Of a stretch of 64,000 nt of DNA, positions 9,701 to 18,446 are shown piece by piece. Each line of letters begins with the position of its first letter. The stretch's first letter is position 1. This DNA is from Halodesulfovibrio sp. MK-HDV (GTDB lineage: Bacteria; Desulfobacterota; Desulfovibrionia; Desulfovibrionales; Desulfovibrionaceae), in NCBI RefSeq assembly GCF_009914765.1, contig NZ_WYDS01000003.1:186622-250621 (forward strand), written 5' to 3'. The translations under genes were made by a program, and so were the position numbers. Under the pieces are notes generated by a model, which saw nothing but the letters and a program-made list of their open reading frames with translations, was not told the origin of the DNA and searched no databases.

Positions 9701-10424
9701 GTTCTTCCTGACAAAACCATTCGGGAAAGATTCTTTGTATTCGGTTATGACCGCTGCGCTCGGGAATTCCAGTATTGGCGATAACTATGTTGCCTCTCCT
9801 GAGGCACCTCTTTCATGTCTTATTTTACCGTCATCTATAGATAGTGAGGTGGTTAGCCGTCTCGGGCTTCCACAGGTTGAGTATGATGTGCTTCTGAAGC
9901 AGTTTGCCAAAGAGCATGGAAATTCTGTCAGCATGATGCACAGCGCACGAATTGAACATGACTACAACAGGCTGGAAAGTGAAGCCCACGCGTTGACAGG
10001 TGCGGCAGCCAATGTTGGAGCCGGTGAGTGTGCGGCATTAGCAAAAAGAATAGAATTACACGCGGGCGGGCTGACAAACGGCGTCGGTAATTCGTCAGCA
10101 GTAGATGAATTGTTGGCGACGCTTGAGCGGGAATTACAATTTGTTGTAGAAGAAATTCACACCATGATTCCTGATAAAGAAACACCTGAAGAACGCACAG
10201 ATGTAGCAGATATATTGAATGATGCTGACCAGGCCCTGATTATGGAACTAGCAAGCGCTTTGGAGCTAACCAATCCGTTAAAAATAGAAGAGTTGCTTCC
10301 ACAGGTAGAGCCTTTGCTGCCATCCTGTGATTTTGCGACGTTGGATGCGTTAGTAATGGATTATGAATACGATAAAGCACACTTGTATTTATTGCAGTGT
10401 GAACAGGCAAAAGTACATGGATAG
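6741..10424 (+). CDS. Hybrid sensor histidine kinase with periplasmic solute-binding domain (SBP3-TM-PAS-HisKA-HATPase-REC-HPt)
   Basis: 1227 residues, with an EvgS/BvgS-like layout. An N-terminal membrane anchor (residues 3-24) precedes a family-3 solute-binding domain (about 50-285, NVGVDKNFFPIEGLDDKGRY, then DMLAALAQSPSR). A second membrane helix lies at about 290-315 and a PAS domain at about 345-460. HisKA has phospho-acceptor His512 (SHELRTPLH). The ATPase domain has ASNALKF, DTGIGIP and GGTGLGLS. A degenerate receiver-like spacer precedes a true receiver with Asp940 (LMDVQMPRMDG). A C-terminal HPt domain has His1083 (EAHALTGAAANVG). It is probably an inner-membrane phosphorelay kinase sensing an amino acid or amine. 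The next gene is a receiver-type sigma54 activator 10 bases away, its likely partner. Confidence 0.9.
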   Translation: MRLRYLLILGVIFLLIGLHFTYQKVLEHLNDSEAAVEKIIENKEFVWANYSDEERDWLSKNYTVNVGVDKNFFPIEGLDDKGRYTGVASDYLRILEKLTGLSFNISVAGDWPSVLAEVKAGKLDMLAALAQSPSRSKFLTFTEPYIAMPGIIVVQRGSGEDLTLSDLKGKTVAVVKRYVWHDYLEEFNKDIKLDVVEDSQEGLQHVSFGQADAMVDFQFSITHKIKQSGILNLQVGGGVALNSGITMGVRKDLQILRDILNKALKRITPEEQNAITGKWVKVTENSAMSNSAIAVMIACFLSLMVATCFTLLWNISLKRIVEQQTFELNRELTKRDSVEAALRKSEERYRRIFENIQDVYFQATLDGKILEISPSVQRVFGCTPEEAQRLFVSDFIEQPVLEDMWAVLRKEGELEDYAFVFQSSEEQLCCSVTGKYLRNSFGEPMEFVGSVRNVTTRMQYEEMLSKANLELESRVEERTRDLQSMNEELQRSKEDADAATKAKSQFLTSISHELRTPLHAIIAFTEHVRSLESSSVVRKYLRNILDSSFTLLDIINDLLDFSKIEAGHVVLERVPFMLDHCVQRVCNLVLARAAAQDLEFIVDLPPTVPAKLIGDSGKLQQIILNIASNALKFTPSGGTITLSFDYHMKGEQEIWLRCYVQDTGIGIPEDSLDQLFVPFQQLSGNDLYSYGGTGLGLSICKRFVESMGGEIRVESEEGKGTLFVFSVPVLLQKDAMEQPPVPEELADLTALLVTKSERSGMAMKRHFNFASVDAEIAYGVDAAIQRLESDAPKPDVICIGHNIAASERPERLFSSGTNDDIPVLMLAAKNDKLSLSKRSLPKQVHLFTEILTHRMLQHALCNIFGAEPLVPLEVATPFTEHSDQSAFKGVDVLIAEDTQTNRDILKLLLDPTGADLTFVANGYDAVEAVRENTYDVILMDVQMPRMDGCEAATAIRNELGITDIPIVALTAHAIKGSRQRMQKAGMEFFLTKPFGKDSLYSVMTAALGNSSIGDNYVASPEAPLSCLILPSSIDSEVVSRLGLPQVEYDVLLKQFAKEHGNSVSMMHSARIEHDYNRLESEAHALTGAAANVGAGECAALAKRIELHAGGLTNGVGNSSAVDELLATLERELQFVVEEIHTMIPDKETPEERTDVADILNDADQALIMELASALELTNPLKIEELLPQVEPLLPSCDFATLDALVMDYEYDKAHLYLLQCEQAKVHG

Positions 10425-10434
10425 AGATGGTACT

Positions 10435-12222
10435 ATGAAAGATAAACCAATTATTCTGGTGGTTGATGATAACCCTATTAATTTGCGGGTGCTGGTAAAA
10501 AATCTCCAGACAGAATACGATTTGCTGGTTTCAAAAACTGGTGAATCCGCTTTGAAAAACGCGTTTAAGCATTCACCAGACATCATTTTGTTGGATATTA
10601 TGCTGCCTGATATGGACGGTTTCACCGTTTGCGAAAAGTTGCAGCAGAATGACGTAACAAGCTCTATTCCGATAATTTTTATTTCCAGTGTGCATGACCC
10701 ACTTCAGAAAACCCGAGCTTTTGCAGCGGGTGGTGTAGATTATGTGACTAAGCCTTTTCACCAGACAGAAGTGATGGCGCGGGTACAAACACATCTTCAG
10801 CTTAAAGATATGCGTGAAGTTTTAGAACAACAGAAGAACATAATAAGTGAGCAGCTTTCTGAAAAAAACAGACAGCTCTCAACATTGATGGATAACTTGT
10901 TTGGCATCGCATACCGTGGGCATATGGATAATGACCGAACAATGCAGCTTATGAGCGTGGGTACAAAGTCACTCACAGGGTATTCTGCGGACTATTTTAC
11001 TGGCACAAACGCTAAGCCTTTTATGTCCGTTGTTCTGGAGAAAGATCAGGAGAGTATCCGAAACAGAATCGCGGAGGCATTGAAAGCTAAAGAACGCTTT
11101 GAGTGTGAATACCGCATTGCCTTAAAAAGTGGCGAAACCAAGTGGGTTCGTGAGCAGGGCGTTGGGTTGTATGATGAGTCCGGCACTGTGTATGCCGTAG
11201 AGGGCTTCATTTCCGATGCTACAAAAAGTAAAACGCAAGAGCTCGGCATCCGTAAAGAAAACTCTGTGCTGAAAAAGAAAATGCAGGCGCATTATTTTGA
11301 AAATATCGTAGGTGATTCTGAACCGATGCAGAATCTCTATGAAATGATTCTTAAAGCGGCAGGAACTGATGACAATGTTATTGTGTACGGAGAATCCGGA
11401 ACCGGTAAAGAACTGGTATCGCGCGCTGTGCATGATCACAGCACACGAATTAACGGTAATTTTGTTCCAGTAAACTGCGGAGCCGTTCCAGAGCATTTAT
11501 TTGAAAGTGAATTTTTTGGTCATAAAAAAGGTGCGTTTACCGGTGCTGTGGCAAACCGGAGAGGTTTTTTAGAGCAGGCAGATAACGGTACGTTGTTTCT
11601 TGATGAGCTAGGAGAGATAAGCCATCTTGGGCAAATTAAGCTACTTCGAGCCATTGAGGGCGGCGGGTTTACTCCTGTGGGAGGAACTGGCGTTGTGCAT
11701 GTTAAGCCACGAATTGTAGCTGCAACAAACCGTGATTTGATGGAGCTTGTGCGTGACGGAGCCATGCGAAGTGACTTTTATTACCGGATACATGTTGTGC
11801 CTATCTACATTCCGCCATTACGGGATCGAAAAGAAGACATTCCGCAGCTTATCGAGCACTTCATGCGTATGTTCTCCCGTCAGGACGATTGCCCATCTAT
11901 TACAACCGAGGTGCTGAATGCCTTTATTGCCTACGATTGGCCGGGGAATATTCGTGAGCTACAAAATGCCCTGCATCAATACCTCCACCTTGGCACACTC
12001 ATTCTTGGCGGAGAGCAAATAATTAGCGGAAAAGATATAGCCAGACAGAATTCCATTCCTCAAGAGCCGTTAGACCGAGCCATTGCACGTTTTGAAAGGC
12101 AATACATTGTTGACGTGCTTAAGCGTAACGACTGGCGCCGTATGGCAACAGCTACCACGCTTCAGATTGATCGAAAAACCTTGTTTCGTAAGATGCGTAC
12201 TCTTAAGATTGTTGATGGGTAG
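10435..12222 (+). CDS. Sigma54-dependent response regulator (REC-PAS-AAA+-Fis HTH)
   Basis: 595 residues from the ATG at 10435 (MKDKPIILVVDDN). An earlier in-frame ATG at 10417 overlaps the kinase stop and has a poorer ribosome site. The receiver has Asp54 (ILLDIMLPDMDG). A PAS-like segment spans about 150-270. The AAA+ domain has Walker A GESGTGKE at about 319, the sigma54-contacting GAFTGA loop at 366-371, and the FYRIHVVPIYIPPLRDR block. A Fis-type helix-turn-helix ends the protein. It should activate sigma54 promoters after phosphorylation by the neighbouring hybrid kinase. Targets are unknown; the choline BMC operon starts about 1 kb downstream, but I see no good sigma54 site in front of it. 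Confidence 0.9.
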   Translation: MKDKPIILVVDDNPINLRVLVKNLQTEYDLLVSKTGESALKNAFKHSPDIILLDIMLPDMDGFTVCEKLQQNDVTSSIPIIFISSVHDPLQKTRAFAAGGVDYVTKPFHQTEVMARVQTHLQLKDMREVLEQQKNIISEQLSEKNRQLSTLMDNLFGIAYRGHMDNDRTMQLMSVGTKSLTGYSADYFTGTNAKPFMSVVLEKDQESIRNRIAEALKAKERFECEYRIALKSGETKWVREQGVGLYDESGTVYAVEGFISDATKSKTQELGIRKENSVLKKKMQAHYFENIVGDSEPMQNLYEMILKAAGTDDNVIVYGESGTGKELVSRAVHDHSTRINGNFVPVNCGAVPEHLFESEFFGHKKGAFTGAVANRRGFLEQADNGTLFLDELGEISHLGQIKLLRAIEGGGFTPVGGTGVVHVKPRIVAATNRDLMELVRDGAMRSDFYYRIHVVPIYIPPLRDRKEDIPQLIEHFMRMFSRQDDCPSITTEVLNAFIAYDWPGNIRELQNALHQYLHLGTLILGGEQIISGKDIARQNSIPQEPLDRAIARFERQYIVDVLKRNDWRRMATATTLQIDRKTLFRKMRTLKIVDG

Positions 12223-12370
12223 GTTTGAAAAGTTTGTAGTATGAATGTTTGCATCCTTTTCTGGTTTATCTGTTGAGCTAGTGAGTTATTCTCAACGGAT
12301 GGCAGAAGCCAGATGGCAAGCAGTAGGCAGCAGGGATACTAGTCACGTTTAGTGACGCTAAGTAATTCGA

Positions 12371-12403
12371 GCTCTTACACGAAAGTGTAAGAGCTTTTTT
12401 TTT
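12371..12403 (+). terminator. Intrinsic terminator after the sigma54 regulator gene
   Basis: A 10-bp stem (GCTCTTACAC/GTGTAAGAGC) with a GAAA tetraloop is followed by nine or more T. It cleanly separates the kinase/regulator operon from the BMC locus. Confidence 0.9.
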
Positions 12404-12733
12404 GTTCAATGCGTTGCATGTAACAAACTATTCTTGTTGCGTTTATGTAGAAGCTCTCTGACGTCACGCTGATTTTATGCTTTGTTCGAAAACTCTATAC
12501 AGCATGATGCATCATTGTTTTCATTTTCGCGTATAACAGTTTCATTTTGTTTTAAAAACAATGCGTTACTTGTCACGTAAATAGAGATTTTTTTCTCGAA
12601 TGAAGCAGCAAAACAGAAGAGGTCATACAATTTTCCAAAAAAACTCAATATAAATTTTTTTAACAACACTTTTATTATAACTAACTGTAAATAATCAACA
12701 TTGTGTCTAAATAGAAAGTTTTAGAGAAAAATC

Positions 12734-12765
12734 TTGACCTTCCCCCTAGGGGGCAGGGCTACGGT
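12734..12765 (+). promoter_or_regulatory. MerR-family-type promoter/operator upstream of the BMC operon
   Basis: TTGACC (-35, 12734-12739) and TACGGT (-10, 12760-12765) are separated by 20 bases, longer than the optimal 17. The spacer holds a near-perfect dyad, CCTTCCCCCTAGGGGGCAGG at 12738-12757, with 9 of 10 pairs and its centre offset by two bases from the spacer centre. This is the layout of CueR/ZntR-type promoters, which MerR activators untwist. A MerR/GyrI-like regulator gene lies at the far end of the BMC locus (30879-31709). The first shell gene starts 427 bases downstream. Confidence 0.6.
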
Positions 12766-13191
12766 TACGCACACTCAAAAAAGGTTCGTGAATCTTTTAC
12801 GAAAATTTCTTTACTATTTTGAAGTGTTACTTGTTTAAAACGTAAGAATTGTGCCGAATACTAACGGCTTCTGCATGTATCAAATTGTTTTTTGATCAAA
12901 AGTAGAAGCGACTGAAGTGGCACTGCATTCGATACCGCGTTTCCCCTTTCTATGTATGTACCTGTATTTGTAACTGTTCAAAATTTATCTTCGTAACATC
13001 CTTTTTTGTTTACGATTTTAATGTGAACCCGCTACGGCTTGGTATGAAATTAGTGAGTTGGTTTATTCTTTCAGCATGTATTCTCCGCACAATTTTGAGT
13101 GGTTAGGACATGCTGAAGAGGTGGTGCATCAAGCAGTTAGAGCCGATGCATACCGACAACAATGTAACCGGATAGTGAAGGAGAGTGTCAA
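12766..13191 (+). other. Long leader of the BMC operon with two stem-loops
   Basis: About 425 non-coding bases if the MerR-type promoter is used. One structure pairs GCTTCT (12867-12872) with AGAAGC (12904-12909) around an inner ATCAAA/TTTGAT stem. A second pairs TTCAGCATGT (13070-13079) with ACATGCTGAA (13108-13117), a perfect 10-bp stem with a 28-base loop. No known riboswitch is recognised. A GAAGGAGAG ribosome site precedes the ATG at 13192. Confidence 0.45.
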
Positions 13192-13479
13192 ATGAGTAAG
13201 AATGATGCGTTAGGCATGGTCGAAACAAAAGGACTGGTTGGGTCAATAGAAGCTGCTGATGCCATGGTGAAAGCTGCGAACGTTACCTTAGTGGGAAGAG
13301 AATCCATTGGTGCGGGATTAGTGACTGTCATGGTTAGAGGTGATGTTGGTGCTGTAAAGGCTGCAACAGATGCCGGAGCTGCTGCTGCCCAGCGTGTTGG
13401 CGAGGTTATGTCTGTTCATGTGATCCCTCGTCCACATTCAGATGTTGAGACCGTTCTCCCGGCTAGCGCTTCCAAATAA
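13192..13479 (+). CDS. BMC-H hexameric shell protein (PduA/EutM-like), first gene of the choline BMC
   Basis: 95 residues, a single BMC domain. The start [20 protein letters not shown], the [10 protein letters not shown] helix and the [15 protein letters not shown] helix are canonical. The pore loop is ESIGAG. Such proteins tile the facets of the polyhedral shell and let small substrates through the central pore. It is nearly identical to the shell protein at 28409-28699, the last shell gene, so paralogs bookend the locus. A stem-loop at 13504-13521 follows, probably lowering transcription into the next genes and keeping this protein abundant. Confidence 0.95.
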   Translation: MSKNDALGMVETKGLVGSIEAADAMVKAANVTLVGRESIGAGLVTVMVRGDVGAVKAATDAGAAAAQRVGEVMSVHVIPRPHSDVETVLPASASK

Positions 13480-13503
13480 AAAACAAACACAAGCAGTGTC
13501 GTG

Positions 13504-13521
13504 TTCAGGCTTCTGCCTGAA
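13504..13521 (+). other. Stem-loop after the first shell gene
   Basis: Perfect 7-bp stem (TTCAGGC/GCCTGAA) with a TTCT loop in the 190-base gap between the first and second shell genes. It has no U tract, so an mRNA-stabilising or attenuating element is more likely than a terminator. Confidence 0.45.
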
Positions 13522-13670
13522 ATAGCTGAATATCCACGTGAGATATGTTCTTCGTTGTTATCAGCCTGAAAGCTTGCGCTGTTTTTTACCAAAAAGTCTG
13601 CCCTAAGGGGAAGTTTATAATAACTCACTCTTATTACAGCAGAGTTAACCACAACAAAGGAGAACATTTC

Positions 13671-13970
13671 ATGCGTTATCACGGTGAAAATGCATTGGGT
13701 CTCATTGAAACACTGGGCATGGTTCCAGCGTTGTACGGCGCAGACTGCATGCTTAAAGCAGCAGACGTAGAGCTGATTTCATATGAAAACATTGGTTCTA
13801 CCCTCGTTACCGTAATGGTAAAGGGCGACGTAGCGGCTGTTCAGGCAGCTGTAGAAGCTGGTGCAGCTGCAGCGGCTAAAATTGGAACAGTGACAGCAAA
13901 AAACGTAATGGCACGTCCTGAGCCACGAGTTGGCGACATTGTTTCCGTGCACGATATTGATGTGGAGTAA
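13671..13970 (+). CDS. BMC-H hexameric shell protein
   Basis: 99 residues from the ATG at 13671 with AAAGGAG eight bases upstream; the frame is open further upstream but without a site. A single BMC domain begins at NALGLIETLGMVPALYGADC and has a KGDVAAVQAAVEAGA helix. The pore loop is ENIGST, bulkier than in its neighbours, which suggests a different permeability. The C-terminal tail (GDIVSVHDIDVE) is acidic. It lies 5 bases before the next shell gene. Confidence 0.93.
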   Translation: MRYHGENALGLIETLGMVPALYGADCMLKAADVELISYENIGSTLVTVMVKGDVAAVQAAVEAGAAAAAKIGTVTAKNVMARPEPRVGDIVSVHDIDVE

Positions 13971-13975
13971 GCATA

Positions 13976-14278
13976 ATGAGTAGAGCAAGCGCACTGGGTT
14001 TACTTGAAGTTTTTGGTCTCGTGTATGTGCTGGAAGCAGCAGATGCAATGCTTAAAGCAGCAAACGTTGAGTTGGTTGGCTACGAGAACACCGCATCCGG
14101 TTACATTTCTGTACTGGTTCAGGGTGATGTTTCTGCCTGTAACTCCGCTGTAGAAGCTGGCGTTGGTGCTGTGCAGAGACTTGGTGCTGAAGTTCACAGC
14201 TCCATTGTTATCCCTTCACCGCATCAGGATATTTACAAAATTACAAATCGTTACTCTTTGGACAAACTGCTTCCATAG
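13976..14278 (+). CDS. BMC-H hexameric shell protein with divergent pore
   Basis: 100 residues, a single BMC domain (SALGLLEVFGLVYVLEAADA, then QGDVSACNSAVEAGVGA). The pore segment reads ENTASGY, where the family usually has xSIGxG, so the pore chemistry probably differs. It ends in a short basic tail. It is the third of three consecutive BMC-H genes before the enzyme genes. Multiple BMC-H paralogs with different pores are usual in glycyl-radical BMCs. Confidence 0.92.
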   Translation: MSRASALGLLEVFGLVYVLEAADAMLKAANVELVGYENTASGYISVLVQGDVSACNSAVEAGVGAVQRLGAEVHSSIVIPSPHQDIYKITNRYSLDKLLP

Positions 14279-14332
14279 TAACAGCAGATACGGTTTTTCA
14301 GGAACGATTGTAGCTTGGTGGGAGTGCCTTTG

Positions 14333-15826
14333 ATGACAATTATAGACAATGATTTGCTCTCGATACAGGAAGCCAGAATTCTTGCAGAAAACGCGTATGA
14401 AGCTCAGAAGCTGCTCGCGGCGTTTTCTCAGGAAAAGCTAGACGTTATTGTTGAGAGTATGGCCGATGAGCTTGAACAACATACACAAGCTCTCGCTATG
14501 ATGTCCCATGATGAAACGGACTATGGCGACTGGCAACATAAGCTCATTAAAAACGAGTTCGTTTGTGGCTTTGCCCGCAGAGCGTTGAGAGGAATGCGCT
14601 GCGTAGGTATCATCGGTGAAGACCGAGAGAAACAGACAAAAGACGTCGGGGTTCCTGTAGGTGTAATTGTTGCGTTGTGTCCGGCAACTAGTCCGGTTTC
14701 AACAACAATCTACAAAGCATTGATTGCAATTAAGTCGGGCAATGCCATTGTCTTCTCTCCACACCCGAGAGCGAAAAAAACAATCAGTAAGACTCTTGAT
14801 ATTATGATTGAGGCTGCCCAGAAACACGGGCTTCCAGAAGGGGCACTGTCGTACTTGCATACAGTGGCTTCCAGCGGAACCGTGGAACTGATGGAGCACA
14901 AAGAAGTCTCTCTCATTCTGAATACGGGCGTTCCCGGTATGCTTGACGCTGCAAGCAAATCCGGCAAGCCGCTTATTTACGGCGGTGCTGGCAATGGTCC
15001 GGCATTTATTGAACGCACGGCAGATATTCAACAGGCTGCTAAAGACATTATCGCCAGTAAAACATTTGATTACGGCGTTGTTTCAGCAGCAGGGCAGTCC
15101 ATTGTTGTCGATGGTTGCATTGCTGGTGAAGTAAAAAGCGCACTGCAAAGCAATGGCGCATACTTTATGTCTGAAAACGAAGCTAGCACGCTTGGATCTT
15201 TACTTTTTCATTCCGACGGAAAACCAAATCATGATCTGATTGGGATACCGGCCGTCAAAATAGCACGTAAAGCCGGTTTTTCAGTACCGGATAACACCAC
15301 TGTATTGGTCGCAGCTCGAAAATATGTGTCTGAATTTGACCCGTATTCTCGCGAAAAATTGTGTCCTGTTCTTGGCTTTTACATTGAGCCTGACTGGATG
15401 CATGCATGCGAAAAATGCATAGAGCTGCTGCTTAGCGATCGCTGCGGGCACACTCTGGTTATCCATTCAAAAGATGAAGATGTAATTACTCAGTTTGCGC
15501 TTAAAAAGCCGGTGGGCAGGGTGTTGGTTAACACTCCTGCAGCGTTTGGCAGCATGGGCGCAACAACGAATTTATTCCCTTCCATGACTCTGGGCAGCGG
15601 CTCAGCAGGCAAGGGCTTTACATCAGATAACGTATCGCCAATGAACCTGATTTACCTTCGCAAAGTCGGATACGGCGTGCGTGGTGTTGAATCAATGGAT
15701 GCAGAAGTTTTCCATAAAGATACTCCGGCAGCAAAGTTTGTCGAACCTGTATCTTCTGGTGATTTCAGCTCCAATTCATTGCAGGCAGTACATCGCATTT
15801 TGAAAGAGGCTATTGGAGAGCTCTAA
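14333..15826 (+). CDS. EutE/PduP-like aldehyde dehydrogenase homolog lacking the catalytic cysteine
   Basis: 497 residues from the ATG at 14333 (GGGAG 8 bases upstream; a TTG at 14315 is less likely). It aligns along its length with the active acylating dehydrogenase at 26218-27744. Where that protein has YGTICASEQ (Cys248), this one reads YGVVSAAGQ, with Ser251 in place of the nucleophile. The NAD-binding region (STTIYKALIAIKSGNAIVF) and a C-terminal amphipathic helix after a loose linker (LQAVHRILKEAIGEL, encapsulation-peptide-like) are kept. It is therefore probably packaged in the BMC but unable to form the thiohemiacetal. A scaffold, aldehyde-binding or regulatory partner of CutC or of the active enzyme is possible. 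It precedes cutC by 46 bases. Confidence 0.88.
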   Translation: MTIIDNDLLSIQEARILAENAYEAQKLLAAFSQEKLDVIVESMADELEQHTQALAMMSHDETDYGDWQHKLIKNEFVCGFARRALRGMRCVGIIGEDREKQTKDVGVPVGVIVALCPATSPVSTTIYKALIAIKSGNAIVFSPHPRAKKTISKTLDIMIEAAQKHGLPEGALSYLHTVASSGTVELMEHKEVSLILNTGVPGMLDAASKSGKPLIYGGAGNGPAFIERTADIQQAAKDIIASKTFDYGVVSAAGQSIVVDGCIAGEVKSALQSNGAYFMSENEASTLGSLLFHSDGKPNHDLIGIPAVKIARKAGFSVPDNTTVLVAARKYVSEFDPYSREKLCPVLGFYIEPDWMHACEKCIELLLSDRCGHTLVIHSKDEDVITQFALKKPVGRVLVNTPAAFGSMGATTNLFPSMTLGSGSAGKGFTSDNVSPMNLIYLRKVGYGVRGVESMDAEVFHKDTPAAKFVEPVSSGDFSSNSLQAVHRILKEAIGEL

Positions 15827-15872
15827 TGCCGACAATTAACTCTGAAAAATTTCAAATATAAGTGAGGTAGTA

Positions 15873-18425
15873 GTGGATATTCGGGACTTATCAAATCAGC
15901 TTGCTGAAGCTACAAAAAACATGACTCCGGAAGAACGTACTTCTTTGAAAAAAATGTTCGAAGAAGTAACTGAAGATATTTTGAACCGTCAGGCTGCCAA
16001 CGGCACCCCTGTTCAATTTGCTCCAACTACACATGGTACTGAAATCCCTGACGGCCCTACAGATCGTCAGGTTCGCTTGAGAGAAAACTTCCTTAAGCAG
16101 GTTCCAACCATCACCACTCACCGTGCTCGTGCAATTACTAAAATTGCTAAAGAAAATCCGGGCATGCCTAAAATTTTGCTTCGTGCAAAATGCTTTAAGC
16201 ATTGTTGTGAGACTGCTCCTCTGGTTATCCAGAATGACGAACTTATCGTTGGTGCACCTTGTGGCGCGCCTCGTGCCGGTGCTTTCTCTCCAGATATCGC
16301 ATGGCGCTGGGTGGCAGATGAAATCGACACCATCAGCACTCGTAGTCAGGATCCTTTCTTCATCTCTGAAGAAGACAAAAAAATCATGCGTGAAGAGCTG
16401 TTCCCGTACTGGGCTGGCAAATCCGTTGATGAATATTGTGAAGATCAGTACCGCGAAGCAGGTCTTTGGGAAATTTCAGGCGAATCTTACGTATCCGATT
16501 GTTCATACCACGCAGTAAACGGTGGTGGTGACTCCAACCCTGGTTACGACGTTATCCTGATGAACAAAGGTATGCTCGATGTTCAGCGTGAAGCAAACGA
16601 ACATCTTGCTACATTGGACTACAAGAACCCTGAAGATATCGAAAAAATTTACTTCTACAAATCGCTGATTGATACTGCAGAAGGTCTTATGATCTACGCA
16701 CGTAGAATGTCAGAATACGCAGCACAGCTTGCACAGCAGGAAATGAATCCTCAGCGTAAAGCTGAATTGATGCAGATTTCTGAAGTGAACGCACGTGTTC
16801 CTGCTCATAAGCCTTCTACTTTCCGCGAAGCAATTCAGTCTGTATGGACTATTGAGTCCCTTCTGGTTGTTGAAGAAAACCAGACTGGTATGTCTATTGG
16901 TCGAGTCGATCAGTACATGTACCCGTACTACAAAGCTGATCTCGAAGCTGGCCGCATGACAGACTATGAAGCATTCGACCTTGCCGGTTGTATGTTGATC
17001 AAAATGTCTGAAATGATGTGGATTACTAACGAAGGCGGTTCTAAGTTCTTCGCTGGTTACCAGCCGTTTGTTAACATGTGCGTTGGCGGTGTAACCCGCG
17101 AAGGCCTTGATGCTACAAACGAACTTACCTACTTGCTTATGGATGCTGTTCGCCACGTTAAAGTGTACCAGCCATCACTCGCAACTCGCGTACATAACAA
17201 ATCCCCTCAGAAGTACCTCAGAAAGATTATTGACGTAATCCGCGCTGGCATGGGCTTCCCTGCAATTCACTTTGATGACACCCACATCAAGATGATGCTT
17301 GCTAAAGGTGTTTCCATTGAAGACGCACGCGACTACTGCCTCATGGGTTGTGTAGAACCGCAGAAATCCGGTCGTCTCTACCAGTGGACATCCACCGCAT
17401 ATACCCAGTGGCCTATTTGTATTGAGCTTGTTCTCAACCACGGTGTACCGCTTTGGTATGGCAAACAGGTTTGTCCGGATATGGGCGAACTCAGCAGCTT
17501 CCAGACTTTCGAGCAGTTCGACGATGCTGTTAAAGCACAGATTAAATTCATCACTGAGAAAAGTAGCATCGCTACCGTTATCTCTCAGCGTGTTCATAAA
17601 GAGCTTGCTCCTAAGCCGCTCATGTCCATCATGTACGAAGGTTGTATGGAAAACGGCTGCGATGTTTCCGCAGGCGGCGCAATGTACAACTTTGGTCCTG
17701 GTGTAATCTGGAGTGGTCTTGCTACCTACGCAGATTCAATGGCTGCAATCAAACGCCTCGTATTTGATGAAAGAAAATACACTCTTCATCAGATGAATGA
17801 AGCTCTTAAAGCTGACTTCGTTGGTTTTGAGCAGATTAAAGCTGATTGTCTTGCTGCTCCTAAGTTCGGTAACGACGACGATTACGCAGACCTTATTGCT
17901 GCTGATCTTGTTAACTTTACTGAAACAGAACACCGCAAGTTTAAAACTCTCTACTCAGTATTGAGCCACGGTACTCTGTCCATTTCCAACAACACCCCAT
18001 TTGGTCAGCTCACCGGCGCATCTGCTGGTGGTCGTGCAGCTTGGATGCCTCTTTCTGACGGTATCAGCCCAAGCCATGGCGCAGATTTCAAAGGCCCTAC
18101 AGCCATCATCAAATCTGTTTCCAAAATGCCTAACGACAGCATGAACATCGGTATGGTTCATAACTTCAAGCTGATGTCCGGCTTGTTGGATACACCACAG
18201 GGTGAAGAGGGTATTTTGACTCTCATCCGTACCGCCAGCATGCTCGGCAACGGCGAAATGCAGTTTAACTACCTTGATAACGATGTTCTTCTCGACGCTC
18301 AGAAGAGCCCGGAAAACTATCGTGATTTAGTTGTTCGTGTTGCAGGCTACTCAGCATTCTTTGTTGAGCTTTGCAAAGACGTTCAGGACGAAATTATCAG
18401 CAGAACCATGCTGACAGAAATATAG
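15873..18425 (+). CDS. cutC: Choline trimethylamine-lyase (glycyl radical enzyme)
   Basis: 850 residues from a GTG start with GTGAGG five bases before. It cleaves choline to trimethylamine and acetaldehyde by radical chemistry. All CutC signature residues of the Desulfovibrio enzyme appear with a constant +4 offset: Tyr and Asp in [10 protein letters not shown] (208/216 in the literature numbering), Cys493 and Glu495 in MGCVEPQ, Thr in [12 protein letters not shown], and glycyl radical Gly825 in RVAGYSA. This separates it from isethionate, propanediol and glycerol lyases. An N-terminal extension of about 60 residues with an amphipathic helix ([11 protein letters not shown]...) is a likely encapsulation signal. 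It is oxygen-sensitive and acts in the BMC lumen. The downstream gene encodes its activase. Confidence 0.96.
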   Translation: MDIRDLSNQLAEATKNMTPEERTSLKKMFEEVTEDILNRQAANGTPVQFAPTTHGTEIPDGPTDRQVRLRENFLKQVPTITTHRARAITKIAKENPGMPKILLRAKCFKHCCETAPLVIQNDELIVGAPCGAPRAGAFSPDIAWRWVADEIDTISTRSQDPFFISEEDKKIMREELFPYWAGKSVDEYCEDQYREAGLWEISGESYVSDCSYHAVNGGGDSNPGYDVILMNKGMLDVQREANEHLATLDYKNPEDIEKIYFYKSLIDTAEGLMIYARRMSEYAAQLAQQEMNPQRKAELMQISEVNARVPAHKPSTFREAIQSVWTIESLLVVEENQTGMSIGRVDQYMYPYYKADLEAGRMTDYEAFDLAGCMLIKMSEMMWITNEGGSKFFAGYQPFVNMCVGGVTREGLDATNELTYLLMDAVRHVKVYQPSLATRVHNKSPQKYLRKIIDVIRAGMGFPAIHFDDTHIKMMLAKGVSIEDARDYCLMGCVEPQKSGRLYQWTSTAYTQWPICIELVLNHGVPLWYGKQVCPDMGELSSFQTFEQFDDAVKAQIKFITEKSSIATVISQRVHKELAPKPLMSIMYEGCMENGCDVSAGGAMYNFGPGVIWSGLATYADSMAAIKRLVFDERKYTLHQMNEALKADFVGFEQIKADCLAAPKFGNDDDYADLIAADLVNFTETEHRKFKTLYSVLSHGTLSISNNTPFGQLTGASAGGRAAWMPLSDGISPSHGADFKGPTAIIKSVSKMPNDSMNIGMVHNFKLMSGLLDTPQGEEGILTLIRTASMLGNGEMQFNYLDNDVLLDAQKSPENYRDLVVRVAGYSAFFVELCKDVQDEIISRTMLTEI

Positions 18426-18446
18426 CCAGACGGGGTTTGAGTACAC

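Noticed and set aside
12917-12932. TGGCACTGCATTCGA as a sigma54 promoter for the BMC operon
   Set aside because: The -24 half is perfect but the -12 half has GA where GC is invariant at the required 10-base spacing.
15873-18425. Reading the glycyl radical enzyme as isethionate sulfite-lyase, because a taurine-type aminotransferase is nearby
   Set aside because: The GCVEPQ...[11 protein letters not shown] and [10 protein letters not shown] motifs are those of choline TMA-lyase, at matching spacing.
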